Shown: piece after piece, positions 9,280 through 17,036 of the stretch
How the letters are laid out: every line of letters begins with the position of its first letter
How positions within the stretch are numbered: position 1 is the stretch's first letter
DNA from: Bifidobacterium sp. ESL0745
GTDB lineage: Bacteria; Actinomycetota; Actinomycetes; Actinomycetales; Bifidobacteriaceae
Direction of reading: 5' to 3'
DNA length: 46,842 bases
Assembly: GCF_029433335.1 (NCBI RefSeq)
Contig: NZ_JAQTHX010000004.1
Span: forward strand, 1 to 46,842
Notes under the pieces: generated by a model
Database searches by the model: none
What the model saw: only the letters and a program-made list of their open reading frames with translations
Told to the model about the DNA's origin: nothing
Made by a program: the position numbers and the translations under genes

Positions 9280-9603
9280 TGTTTCACCTGTCGCTGCCGC
9301 ATATCAGCGTACAAATCGGGGGCGGCGCCGCACTTTCATGCCTTGCGGCCAATGTTGCCGAACGCGCCCGCTGTTGTATTTCGCCGGAACCCAGCGAAAT
9401 GTTGCCGATTCGCCAAAGCCGACCTATCCGAAAACGGACGCGGACGCGTAGCTGAACCCGAAGAAGAAACGGACCCATGCGGCAGTCCGTCTCCTGGCAT
9501 AACAATCGGATATTTTACCCAACCAACACGACACCCATGCCAGCGGACAGATCGACGAATAGAGCCTGCGCCCGTGGCGGACACCTCCCCGAAACAAACC
9601 AAG
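9280..9603. other. Intergenic between rplS and the ABC transporter leader
   Basis: These 324 bp hold the promoter and 5' leader of rplS on the minus strand. A hairpin with arms ATTTCGC and GCGAAAT and a 9-base loop sits near 9378-9400 and could be part of the leader RNA. Several overlapping open frames are present on both strands, none with a ribosome binding site or a recognisable product. Confidence 0.35.
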
Positions 9604-9632
9604 TTGACAAATGCCACAAACGACTTTATTTT
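9604..9632 (+). promoter_or_regulatory. Promoter of the leader ORF and ABC transporter
   Basis: TTGACA at 9604-9609 is a perfect -35 box. TATTTT at 9627-9632, 17 bp further on, is a fair -10 box. The predicted start, about 9640, lies some 47 bases before the leader ORF and 290 bases before the permease gene. Confidence 0.6.
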
Positions 9633-9686
9633 AGGGTCGGTAATAATTTCTGTGCCATGCACACCGAGTCGAAGGAGGTGGGGATC

Positions 9687-9782
9687 ATGGCTGACGATCT
9701 TCCTAGTAGTATCAACGATCTGCATCATTTGTGCAGCCCTGCACAACCTCATCTCGACACGATGACTCGGCTCTGGAAATAG
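9687..9782 (+). CDS. 31-codon leader ORF before the ABC transporter
   Basis: A short ORF that starts MADDLPSSINDLHHLC and ends TRLWK, preceded by a very strong AAGGAGGTGGGG 4 bases upstream of the ATG. It lies between a good promoter and a long 5' UTR. A ribosome binding site this good for so short a frame suggests that it is translated. A role as a leader peptide that senses something by ribosome stalling is possible; there is a His-His and one Cys, but no run of one amino acid. It could also be an independent small protein. No homologue is known to me. Confidence 0.55.
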   Translation: MADDLPSSINDLHHLCSPAQPHLDTMTRLWK

Positions 9783-9931
9783 AATACGTTCGCTTTCGCG
9801 TGTCACGCTTTAAGCGTAAGACGACGTGAAACGATTCCTTCCAACCGGCAGATGACTCCGCCTTCGAGATTCCCATATTGAACACACCAACGTGCCGGCA
9901 TCTGCCGACATGTGAATCATGAGGAATCAAC
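9783..9931 (+). promoter_or_regulatory. Structured 5' UTR between leader ORF and permease
   Basis: A 149-base untranslated stretch. CGGCAGATG at 9846-9854 and CATCTGCCG at 9899-9907 are a perfect 9-bp inverted repeat enclosing 44 bases. A shorter one (CGCTT-T-AAGCG) follows the leader ORF near 9809-9819. GAGGA upstream of the permease ATG is its ribosome binding site; the large stem ends about 25 bases before this ATG. This arrangement would fit control of translation or attenuation, but no known riboswitch class was recognised. Confidence 0.45.
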
Positions 9932-11698
9932 ATGACCAACTTCCCCTTTAATTTCGGCCGTGCCGTACCGGGCACGACCAAGGCCGGCCGAGACGCCAGC
10001 TTCACCAAACGCGTGGTCTCGGATTGCGTGGTGGCCGTCGGCATCCTTGCCATCTTCGGCCTGATCGCCTGGGTCCTGCCCGCCATCAATGCGCCGGTGG
10101 GGCCGAAAGGCATTCCCTCCACCGTCTCGACCGATCCGCGTAACCTGCCGTATTACGCGCTGCGTTCCGTCTTCCGCATGGCGATCGCCCTGTTCTTCTC
10201 GCTGGTGTTCACCTTCATCTACGGACTGGCCGCAGCCCGCTCGCGCAGGCTCAGCAAGGTGCTCATCCCTCTGCTCGACATCCTGCAATCCGTGCCAATC
10301 CTGGGCTTCCTTTCGGCGACCGTGACCATCTGGCTCGCGCTTTTCCCCGGTTCGATGATGGGCGTGGAGGCCGCGTCGATCTTCGCCATCTTCACCTCAC
10401 AGGCATGGAACATGACCTTCTCCTTCTATCATTCGCTCAAAAGCGAGCCCAAGGAGCTTGACGAGGCGGCGCGCAACCTGCGGCTTTCGCACTGGCAGCG
10501 CTTCTGGGTGCTCGACGTGCCGAATTCCATGATTCCGCTGCTCTGGAACATGATGATGAGCGTGGGCGGCGGCTGGTTCTTCCTGACCGCATCGGAAATG
10601 ATCTCCGTGAACAACAAGACCTACGCCCTGCCTGGCATCGGCAGCTACGTCGAGGCCGCGGCCTCCGAGGAGAACCCCGGCAAGATCGGCTTGGCCATTG
10701 CGACCATGGTCATCGTCGTGCTCGCCATCGATATTTTGGTCTGGAAGCCGCTGACGGCATGGGCCGAAAAGTTCCGCATCACGCAAAGCGAGTCCACGGA
10801 ACCCAAACGCAGCGCCGTTTTGACGCTTATTCGCCAGTCACATATCGACGATTTCATCGCCCGCATCTTCCGCCCCGTCGGCGAATTCCTCAACACGATC
10901 ACCCGTCCGCTCGGCCACACCGGCTCGAAGTGGGGTGCCAAGCCCAGCCGTCGCCGCGCCGGTGATGTGGTATTCGGCATTATCATTGCCGCCGCGGTCA
11001 TCGCAGGCGCCGTGAAACTGATCGTCACCATCACGAAAACCACCGGCTTGGGCGAGCTGGGCACGGCCTTTGGGTTGGGCTGCATCACCTTCCTGCGCGT
11101 AATACTTTTGATTGTGGTCTGCTCGGTGATCTGGGTGCCGCTCGGGGCCATCATCGGCATGAACCCGAAGATCTCGCGCCTCGTGCAGCCGCTGGTGCAG
11201 GTGCTGGCGAGCTTCCCGGCCAACTTCATCTTCCCGTTCGTGGTCATGGTCTTCGTCGCCTGTGGCATCGACATCAACTGGGGTTCGATTCTGCTGATGG
11301 CGCTGGGAACGCAGTGGTACATCCTCTTCAACGTCATCGCCGGCGCGTCCGCCATCCCCGACGACCTCGTCGAAATGAGCAAGAACTTCCACATCACCGG
11401 ATGGATGAAGTGGAAGACACTTATCCTGCCGGCGGTCTTCGGCTCGTGGGTCACCGGCGGCATCACCGCAGCCGGCGGTGCATGGAACGCCTCCATCGTC
11501 TCGGAAATCGTGAGCTATGGACGTCACACGCTGATCGCCAAGGGCCTCGGTTCCTACATCGCCGAAGCCACCGCCCACGCCGCGAGCATGAAGACCATCA
11601 TCGGCGTGGCTGTCATGGCCATCTTCGTGGTCGCCGTCAACCGCCTCTTCTGGAACCCGCTGCAGCGCCTCGCCGAGCGTCGTTTCGTGGTCGGCTAG
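9932..11698 (+). CDS. ABC transporter permease, two fused NitT/TauT-type domains
   Basis: A 588-residue inner membrane protein made of two BPD_transp_1 permease domains. The first covers about residues 50-280, with the EAA-type loop KELDEAARNLRLSHWQRFW near 170-190; the second covers about residues 345-585, with the loop IPDDLVEMSKNFHITGWMKW near 475-495. A hydrophilic stretch rich in Arg/Ser joins them. Normally two copies of a single-domain permease pair; here one chain provides both. The next gene encodes the ATPase. No substrate-binding lipoprotein gene lies nearby, so the substrate stays unknown. ATG 9932 follows GAGGA at a good distance. Confidence 0.85.
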   Translation: MTNFPFNFGRAVPGTTKAGRDASFTKRVVSDCVVAVGILAIFGLIAWVLPAINAPVGPKGIPSTVSTDPRNLPYYALRSVFRMAIALFFSLVFTFIYGLAAARSRRLSKVLIPLLDILQSVPILGFLSATVTIWLALFPGSMMGVEAASIFAIFTSQAWNMTFSFYHSLKSEPKELDEAARNLRLSHWQRFWVLDVPNSMIPLLWNMMMSVGGGWFFLTASEMISVNNKTYALPGIGSYVEAAASEENPGKIGLAIATMVIVVLAIDILVWKPLTAWAEKFRITQSESTEPKRSAVLTLIRQSHIDDFIARIFRPVGEFLNTITRPLGHTGSKWGAKPSRRRAGDVVFGIIIAAAVIAGAVKLIVTITKTTGLGELGTAFGLGCITFLRVILLIVVCSVIWVPLGAIIGMNPKISRLVQPLVQVLASFPANFIFPFVVMVFVACGIDINWGSILLMALGTQWYILFNVIAGASAIPDDLVEMSKNFHITGWMKWKTLILPAVFGSWVTGGITAAGGAWNASIVSEIVSYGRHTLIAKGLGSYIAEATAHAASMKTIIGVAVMAIFVVAVNRLFWNPLQRLAERRFVVG

Positions 11699-11708
11699 CT
11701 CATGACTG

Positions 11709-11735
11709 CTCACACTAACCCATGGTTGGTGTGAG
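11709..11735 (+). other. 12-bp hairpin between permease and ATPase genes
   Basis: CTCACACTAACC and GGTTGGTGTGAG pair over 12 positions (one G-T) around the loop CAT. There is no T tract after it, so it is not a normal terminator. It may act on differential mRNA decay or partial termination in the operon. Confidence 0.6.
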
Positions 11736-11771
11736 TGAGAATTGATCAACACTTCATTAAAGGACACCATC

Positions 11772-13457
11772 ATGAACTTCAACAAACTCTATAAGACCGT
11801 CGCCAGCAGCACGCAAACCGGCACCGCCACATCCACCCGTAGACGCAGGGACTACGGTGACCTGGACGCGAACGGAACCCGCACCGTCATCGAAGCCAGC
11901 CACATCAGCCAGAGCTTCACTTCCGAAAAAGGCAGCGAGACCACCGTTCTCGACGACATCTCCTTCAATCTGCACGAGGGCGAGATCGTCGCCATTCTCG
12001 GACGCAGCGGTGCCGGCAAGTCGACCTTCCTGCGCATCTTGGCCGGACTCATCCAGCCGACCAAAGGTCAGGTCTCCTACCGTGGCAAGGCGCTTGACGG
12101 GCCAAACCCAGGCGTTGCGCTCGTCTTCCAGACCTTCGCGCTCATGCCGTGGCTGACCGTCGAAGACAACGTGGAGCTCGGGCTCGAGGCACGTGGGGTG
12201 CCGCGCGAGGAACGCCACAAGCGTGCGCTTGAGGCCATCGACGCCATCGGCCTGGACGGCTTCGAATCCGCCTATCCCAAGGAGCTTTCCGGCGGCATGA
12301 AGCAGCGCATCGGCATCGCCCGCGCGCTCGTGCTGCGGCCCGATGCCCTCTTCATGGACGAGCCGTTCAGCGCGCTGGACGTCCTGACGGCCGAAAACCT
12401 GCGCCAGGAAGTGCTGAATCTTTGGAACAACAACCAAAGCGGTATCAAGTCCATTTTGATCGTCACGCACAACATCGAAGAGGCCGTGCAGATGGCCGAC
12501 CGCGTGGTCGTCCTGGGCTCGCACCCCGGCCATCTGATCGCGCAGGTTCCGATCGACCTGCCGCGTCCGCGCGACAAGCACACCCCCGAATTCGAGGCGA
12601 TGGTCGACAAGCTCTATGCCATTCTGACCGGCCAGGAATCGCAGCGCAGCCGTGCCAATCAGGCGGCTGCAGGTGCCAGGAAGAGCACCTCGGCGTCAAC
12701 GCAGCAGACAACGGCGGGAGCCAAGGAATCATCCCCGCTCAACGGTTCCGACAACGCTGCTGGCACCAACGGGTCACAGGCCAACGGCAAGAACGGTTCA
12801 GGCAGCCTGACCGACGAACACGGACATGACGAAGCCTCGGCACAAGGCAATGGCAACAGCGATGATGCAGACCTATTCAATGTGCTCGATGACCATAGCA
12901 AGGCGCAGACGGTAGCCAATGAAAAGCTCACAGTGCACGAGAACGACACCAAGGCAAAAGAGAACAACGCGCGTACCGAGCTGCTGCCGAACGCCACCCC
13001 CGGCGGCCTGGCCGGCCTGCTCGACGTAGTCTCGAACTATGAGGGCGGCGTCGATCTGGCAGATCTCGCGGCCGACCTTTCCTTCGAAGTCGACGACCTC
13101 TTCCCACTCATCGACGCCGGCACGATGCTCGGTCTGTTGACCGTCAGCAACGGCCACTGCACCATCACCCGCGAGGGCGACCGCTGGTGCCATGCCGACG
13201 TGCTCGAGGCCAAGAAACTCTTCGCACAGCTGATCATGGACCACGCGCCGCTGGTGCGCACCATCGACCGGGCGCTACGCAACCATCCCGACAAAGGCCT
13301 GCGCGGCGAGCTCATCCTCGACCTTCTGCGCAGTCAGCACACCGACGAAGAGGCGCAGAGACAGTTCGAAATCGCCGTGACCTGGGGTCGCTACGGCGAG
13401 CTTTTCGACTACGACGCCGACGACGACCAGCTCACCCTCGACGACGCCAACAAGTAG
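11772..13457 (+). CDS. NitT/TauT-type ABC ATPase with AAA-associated C-terminal domain
   Basis: A 561-residue ATP-binding subunit for the permease just upstream. Walker A GRSGAGKST is near residue 77, the Q-loop in ALVFQTFALMPW, the signature LSGGMKQR near 173, and Walker B ALFMDEPFSALD near 193. About residues 290-410 form a Ser/Thr/Asn/Gly/Ala-rich linker with no fold to be expected. The last 150 residues (GLAGLLDVVSNYEGG onward) look like the AAA-associated C-terminal domain found in archaeal and bacterial transport ATPases of this type, with winged-helix-like character. ATG 11772 is preceded by AAAGGA at 7 bases. The 74-bp gap to the permease contains a strong hairpin. Confidence 0.87.
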   Translation: MNFNKLYKTVASSTQTGTATSTRRRRDYGDLDANGTRTVIEASHISQSFTSEKGSETTVLDDISFNLHEGEIVAILGRSGAGKSTFLRILAGLIQPTKGQVSYRGKALDGPNPGVALVFQTFALMPWLTVEDNVELGLEARGVPREERHKRALEAIDAIGLDGFESAYPKELSGGMKQRIGIARALVLRPDALFMDEPFSALDVLTAENLRQEVLNLWNNNQSGIKSILIVTHNIEEAVQMADRVVVLGSHPGHLIAQVPIDLPRPRDKHTPEFEAMVDKLYAILTGQESQRSRANQAAAGARKSTSASTQQTTAGAKESSPLNGSDNAAGTNGSQANGKNGSGSLTDEHGHDEASAQGNGNSDDADLFNVLDDHSKAQTVANEKLTVHENDTKAKENNARTELLPNATPGGLAGLLDVVSNYEGGVDLADLAADLSFEVDDLFPLIDAGTMLGLLTVSNGHCTITREGDRWCHADVLEAKKLFAQLIMDHAPLVRTIDRALRNHPDKGLRGELILDLLRSQHTDEEAQRQFEIAVTWGRYGELFDYDADDDQLTLDDANK

Positions 13458-13501
13458 ACCGTCCACGTTCGGCACCCGCGACAAGCCGCTAGCCGAGCGA
13501 C

Positions 13502-13610
13502 CCAGTGGGAAAAGCAGCAAAATCGACCCAAAAAGGCGCTTTTCCCACTGGTTTAAGCCCTCACTGAGGCGAAAAGCACCTTTCCAAGGCATTTTTGGTG
13601 CTTTTCCACC
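13502..13610. repeat. Two tandem palindromes, GAAAAGC family (locus A)
   Basis: The first unit has perfect 14-bp arms, CCAGTGGGAAAAGC at 13502-13515 and its complement at 13538-13551, with a 22-base loop. The second has GAAAAGCACC at 13571-13580 and GGTGCTTTTC at 13597-13606. Centres lie at 13526.5 and 13588.5, so 62 bp apart. It sits between two convergent genes. The same family occurs again at 23453-23559 with the same spacing. Confidence 0.85.
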
Positions 13611-13640
13611 GGGTTACGCCGCATCCTGCGTGGCAGATAG

Positions 13641-13676
13641 AAAATGGGGATCCATCATACGGTGGATCCCCATTTT
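13641..13676. terminator. Bidirectional terminator between ABC ATPase and pgi
   Basis: AAAATGGGGATCCA at 13641-13654 pairs perfectly with TGGATCCCCATTTT at 13663-13676 around an 8-base loop. Because the stem begins with A's and ends with T's it can stop transcription from both convergent genes. Confidence 0.88.
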
Positions 13677-13726
13677 AGTCGTTGCCTTCAGTCAGCCAGA
13701 AAGCTAACCTGCAACCTTATGTGCGA

Positions 13727-15421
13727 CTACTTGCGATGCGCACGATAGAAGCGGATAAGGCTCTGCGTGGAAGCGTCCTGCTGCGCAAGGGCGTTGTCGT
13801 CCTGCGAGATCGCCGGGGTGATCTGGCGGGCAAGCTGCTTGCCGAGCTCGACGCCCCACTGGTCGAAGGAGTCGATGCCCCAGACAGTGCCCTCGGTGAA
13901 GGTGATGTGCTCGTAAAGCGCGATGAGCTCGCCAAGCGAGAACGGGGTCAGCGCGTCGCCGAAGATCGAGGTGGTCGGGCGGTTGCCGGAGAAGACGCGG
14001 GCCGGAACGATGGCTTCGGGTGTGCCCTCGGCGCGAACCTCGTCGGCGGTCTTGCCAAACGCGAGCGCCTTGGTCTGCGCCAAGTAGTTACCCAGGAAGA
14101 GCTCGTGCACGTCCTGGTCGCCGTCCTTGGCAGGGTTCGGGGTGTTCGCGAAGGCAATGAAGTCAGCCGGAATGAGCTGCGTGCCCTGATGGATCAGCTG
14201 GTAGAAGGCGTGCTGGCCGTTGGTGCCGGGCTCGCCCCAGAAGACTTCGCCGGTGTCGGTGGTCACTGGGCTGCCGTCCCAACGCACGGACTTGCCGTTG
14301 GACTCCATGGTCAACTGTTGCAGGTAGGCCGGGAAGCGGTGCAGGTACTGGTCGTACGGCAACACGGCGTGGGTGGCGGCATGGAAGAAGTTGCGATACC
14401 AAACATTGAGCATGCCCATCATCACGATGACGTTCTTCTCAAGCGGGGTGTTGGCGAAGTACTCGTCCATCTCATGGAAGCCGGCGAGGAACTGATCGAA
14501 ACGCTTCGGGCCGAAGACGACGGCCAGCGAGGTGCCGACCGCGGAATCGACGGAATAACGGCCGCCGACCCAGTTCCAGAAGCCGAAGGCATTCTGCGGG
14601 TCGATGCCGAATTCCTCGACGCCCTTCAGGTTGGTGGAGACGGCGACGAAGTGCTTGCGGATGGCTTCGGCACGCTTGGCATCGGAGCCGTCGATGGCGC
14701 CGGAAGCTTTGAGACCGTTCAAGAGCCAGGTGCGGGCCTCGCGCGCGTTGGTGAGGGTTTCGAGGGTGGTGAAGGTCTTGGAGACGATGATGAACATCGT
14801 GGTCTCGGGATCGAGATCCTTCGTCTTCTCGGTGATGTCGTTGGGGTCGATGTTGGAGACGTAACGGGCGGAGATGCCGGCGTCCGCGTAGGGCTTCAGC
14901 GCCTCGTAAACCATGACCGGGCCCAAGTCGGAGCCGCCGATGCCGATGTTGACAACGGTCTTGATCTTCTTGCCGGTCACGCCGCGCCATTCGCCGCTAC
15001 GAACCTTGTCGGCGAAAGCGTAGATCTTGTCGAGCGTTTCATGCACGTCCTTGACCACGTCCTGGCCGTCGACGATGAGCTTGCCCTCGTCGGACTTCGG
15101 GCGACGCAGCGCGGTGTGCAGTACGGCGCGATCCTCGGTGTTGTTGATATGAACGCCTTCGTACATGGCCTTGCGGCGGTCCTCAAGGTGCACGGCCTTG
15201 GCGAGATTGGCGAAAAGCTTGAGCGTTTCAGGCTGGATAAGATTCTTGGAAAGGTCGAAGTGCAAGTCACCGGCGTCGAAGCTCAGCTCCTCAACACGAT
15301 TGGGCTCCTCAGCGAACCATTTCTTCAGGTCGATGCCTTCGCTGTTCAATTCGCTGAAATGCCTTTGCAGCGCTGCCCACTCTGGGGTATTGGTGGCGTC
15401 GATAGGAGGATTGATGGCCAT
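13727..15421 (-). CDS. pgi: Glucose-6-phosphate isomerase
   Basis: A 564-residue isomerase that interconverts glucose-6-phosphate and fructose-6-phosphate; in bifidobacteria this feeds the fructose-6-phosphate shunt. Family signatures are visible: [44 protein letters not shown] and [17 protein letters not shown], plus a C-terminal [11 protein letters not shown] with the catalytic Gln-Gly-Val-Glu segment. Full length. The ATG at 15421 is preceded by AAAGGA. It is a single-gene unit ending at a bidirectional terminator. Confidence 0.97.
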   Translation of the reverse strand: MAINPPIDATNTPEWAALQRHFSELNSEGIDLKKWFAEEPNRVEELSFDAGDLHFDLSKNLIQPETLKLFANLAKAVHLEDRRKAMYEGVHINNTEDRAVLHTALRRPKSDEGKLIVDGQDVVKDVHETLDKIYAFADKVRSGEWRGVTGKKIKTVVNIGIGGSDLGPVMVYEALKPYADAGISARYVSNIDPNDITEKTKDLDPETTMFIIVSKTFTTLETLTNAREARTWLLNGLKASGAIDGSDAKRAEAIRKHFVAVSTNLKGVEEFGIDPQNAFGFWNWVGGRYSVDSAVGTSLAVVFGPKRFDQFLAGFHEMDEYFANTPLEKNVIVMMGMLNVWYRNFFHAATHAVLPYDQYLHRFPAYLQQLTMESNGKSVRWDGSPVTTDTGEVFWGEPGTNGQHAFYQLIHQGTQLIPADFIAFANTPNPAKDGDQDVHELFLGNYLAQTKALAFGKTADEVRAEGTPEAIVPARVFSGNRPTTSIFGDALTPFSLGELIALYEHITFTEGTVWGIDSFDQWGVELGKQLARQITPAISQDDNALAQQDASTQSLIRFYRAHRK

Positions 15422-15747
15422 AATAATAAGGTCCTTTCATCATGTGCCGCGGGGTTTCGTGGCTTCGTCAGTCTTTATCTGAAGATGCCGTTCCCGCCGC
15501 TTGCTACAAACTCTAATTTACTCACAAAAGCGGACACAACAGCACAAAAAGTTTCGTACCGGTCAACCTTGACTCAGCACGTTATTGGACATCAAAATAT
15601 CGAATCTTAACGATTTTTTAAATTTATGATTTTTAATCAAAAAAAGAGCACACTCACATCATTACACGTTTACAACACCATATATTCACAATAGGCAAGT
15701 TCAACACACGGCAACAGCAACGGGACACAAAACAAAGCACCAATCAC
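15422..15747. other. AT-rich intergenic region, pgi promoter
   Basis: These 326 bp carry the pgi promoter on the minus strand and the 3' flank of the small gene at 15748. TTGACC occurs on the minus strand near 15567-15572 and might be a -35 box, but no convincing -10 partner was found. Bases 15610-15690 are markedly AT-rich. No gene or long palindrome was seen. Confidence 0.35.
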
Positions 15748-16137
15748 TCAGTGTGCGGCGATGGATTCACTCGTCCCAGACCTAAACTTCACTTCAGCTC
15801 CGGCTCCGACCTTAGATTTCGTTTCAGCTCCAGACTTCGCCGCAGCGGCTTCCTCCGCCTTAACAATGGCATCCATCTTGGTCTCGGCCTCGGCCTCGCT
15901 CATTCCCGTGGCTTCCTTGAGTGCATCGATACGGTCGCGCAATACAATGGCACGATCCAACGCTTTCTCCTCTTCTGGAGTCAAATCACGAATCTTGATC
16001 CATGGTCCCCACTCACCATCATCAATGCCTTCCTCGGCCTCGTAGGTCCATCGATCAAGCGTTTCCTGCGTAATGCCAAGACTCTCACAGAGTTCCTTGT
16101 CTTCCATTGCCGCACGTTCTTCATCGTCCATTTCCAT
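15748..16137 (-). CDS. Antitoxin-like protein, paralogue 2
   Basis: A 129-residue acidic protein closely related to the product of the gene at 16168. Both share a short N-terminal part of the form G(I/L)T-E-(T/Q)-L/V-(D/E)-(R/Q)-W and a Glu/Asp-Gly-rich segment, then TPEE, then LDRAIVLRDRIDALKEATGMSEAEAETKM. The N-terminal layout resembles that of antitoxins that follow small BrnT/DUF4258-like toxins in Actinobacteria; the C-terminal helix pair would replace their ribbon-helix-helix part. The last 30 residues are Ala/Lys/Ser/Gly-rich. The ATG has AAAGGAGG 5 bases upstream, the best site in this operon. Function inferred only from context. Confidence 0.65.
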   Translation of the reverse strand: MEMDDEERAAMEDKELCESLGITQETLDRWTYEAEEGIDDGEWGPWIKIRDLTPEEEKALDRAIVLRDRIDALKEATGMSEAEAETKMDAIVKAEEAAAAKSGAETKSKVGAGAEVKFRSGTSESIAAH

Positions 16138-16167
16138 ACCGGCCTCCTTTCAGTAAGCCCAGCTCAA

Positions 16168-16503
16168 TCAGCGCACGACGGCGGATCCTTTCGCCTCAAT
16201 TTTAGATTTTTCGGCAGCCACTTCTTCGGCCTTGACGATGGCCTCCATTTTTATCTCGGCTTCGAGTTCACTCATTCCGGTGGCCGCTTTCAACGCATCG
16301 ATGCGATCGCGCAATACAACCGAGCGATCTATCGCCTCCCGCTCTTCAGGCGTAGGCTCACGAACTTTGATGACCGGCCCCCACAAACTGGGGTCTCCCC
16401 AATTATCATTTTCGGCATCTTCAACCCATTGCTCGACTTGCTCAGAGGTAAGACCAAACTTACGATACAATTCTTCTTCATCGTCCATCATGATTCCCAT
16501 CAT
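16168..16503 (-). CDS. Antitoxin-like protein, paralogue 1
   Basis: A 111-residue acidic protein. After MMGIMMDDEEELYRKFGLTS it has QWVEDAEN, a Trp/Gly/Pro segment, TPEEREAIDRS and then VLRDRIDALKAATGMSELEAEIKM, which is nearly the same as in the neighbour at 15748. The start ATG at 16503 overlaps the stop of the upstream toxin-like gene in an ATGA, so translation is coupled. GGAG lies 11 bases upstream, a little far; ATG 16500 or the following ATGs are alternatives. Taken with the upstream gene this looks like the antitoxin of a pair, duplicated once. No DNA-binding motif can be shown by eye. Confidence 0.65.
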   Translation of the reverse strand: MMGIMMDDEEELYRKFGLTSEQVEQWVEDAENDNWGDPSLWGPVIKVREPTPEEREAIDRSVVLRDRIDALKAATGMSELEAEIKMEAIVKAEEVAAEKSKIEAKGSAVVR

Positions 16504-16787
16504 AGCAATCCAAGCTCCTTTCGCACACTCTTTGTAGGGGGTGTAAGTGCATGAAACACAAGCCATCCGTTATCGAAACTGTAAGTCGCCACCATTTCAA
16601 GTGACCTACCATGACCGTCAATACCAATCGCAGACCAACGGCCAGAACCATTCGGCCTCAGTTGCAAACGTATCCGCGACCGCCATGCTGCTCTCACATC
16701 AGCATCTGTTATGTCAGGATGCCGTCGATGGATTCTGGGATCCACCGACAGTTCTTCGTTGATTCCGTTCATGTCTCCATTGAACAT
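16500..16787 (-). CDS. Small toxin-like protein (BrnT/DUF4258-like)
   Basis: About 95 residues if started at ATG 16787, or 90 from ATG 16772. The pattern is DPRIHRRHPDITDADVRAAW, then RWSAIGIDGHGRSLEMVATY, then a tail with FHALTPPTKSVRKELGL. An Arg-His pair before a short helix, a central strand with Gly-Arg, and a C-terminal His-Ala with Lys/Arg is the general layout of RelE-fold toxins of the BrnT/DUF4258 kind. The frame is open up to 16850, but that part overlaps a TTGACA-type promoter motif, so the later starts are preferred. The stop is coupled by ATGA to the antitoxin-like gene. Confidence 0.6.
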   Translation of the reverse strand: MFNGDMNGINEELSVDPRIHRRHPDITDADVRAAWRSRIRLQLRPNGSGRWSAIGIDGHGRSLEMVATYSFDNGWLVFHALTPPTKSVRKELGLL

Positions 16788-16850
16788 GAAAATGGCCAAT
16801 TTCCGAGGCAAAACAGGGCACTGTGGTCGGATGATGGGGGTTATCCACAT

Positions 16851-17036
16851 TTGAGGCGTGTCAAGGAATTAGGGGTTAAATTGTCAACAAAATTATCAAC
16901 AATGCTGGCATCTATCAGTCAAGATATGCACATTATTATACGCAAAACGAAAATCAGATGAAACTGCCCACATCTCTATGCACAATTACAAACTTGACTT
17001 AACAGATCTCCACAATCACGACAATTTTTATATTGG
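16851..17036. promoter_or_regulatory. AT-rich region with the promoter of the toxin-like operon
   Basis: On the minus strand a TTGACA lies at about 16860-16865 and an ATAACC/TAACCC-like -10 about 15 bp further on, pointing at the toxin-like gene. The rest (16870-17036) is AT-rich, holds two TTGTCAACAA/ATTATCAACAA-like direct repeats near 16880-16903 and no gene. Confidence 0.4.

Noticed and set aside
13682..15610. 642-codon open frame on the plus strand
   Set aside because: It is the antisense shadow of pgi, which has all family signatures on the minus strand.
16841..16849. TTATCCACA, a perfect DnaA-box match
   Set aside because: Only one copy, no cluster, no AT-rich unwinding element with dnaA or dnaN nearby; a 9-mer is expected by chance at this rate.
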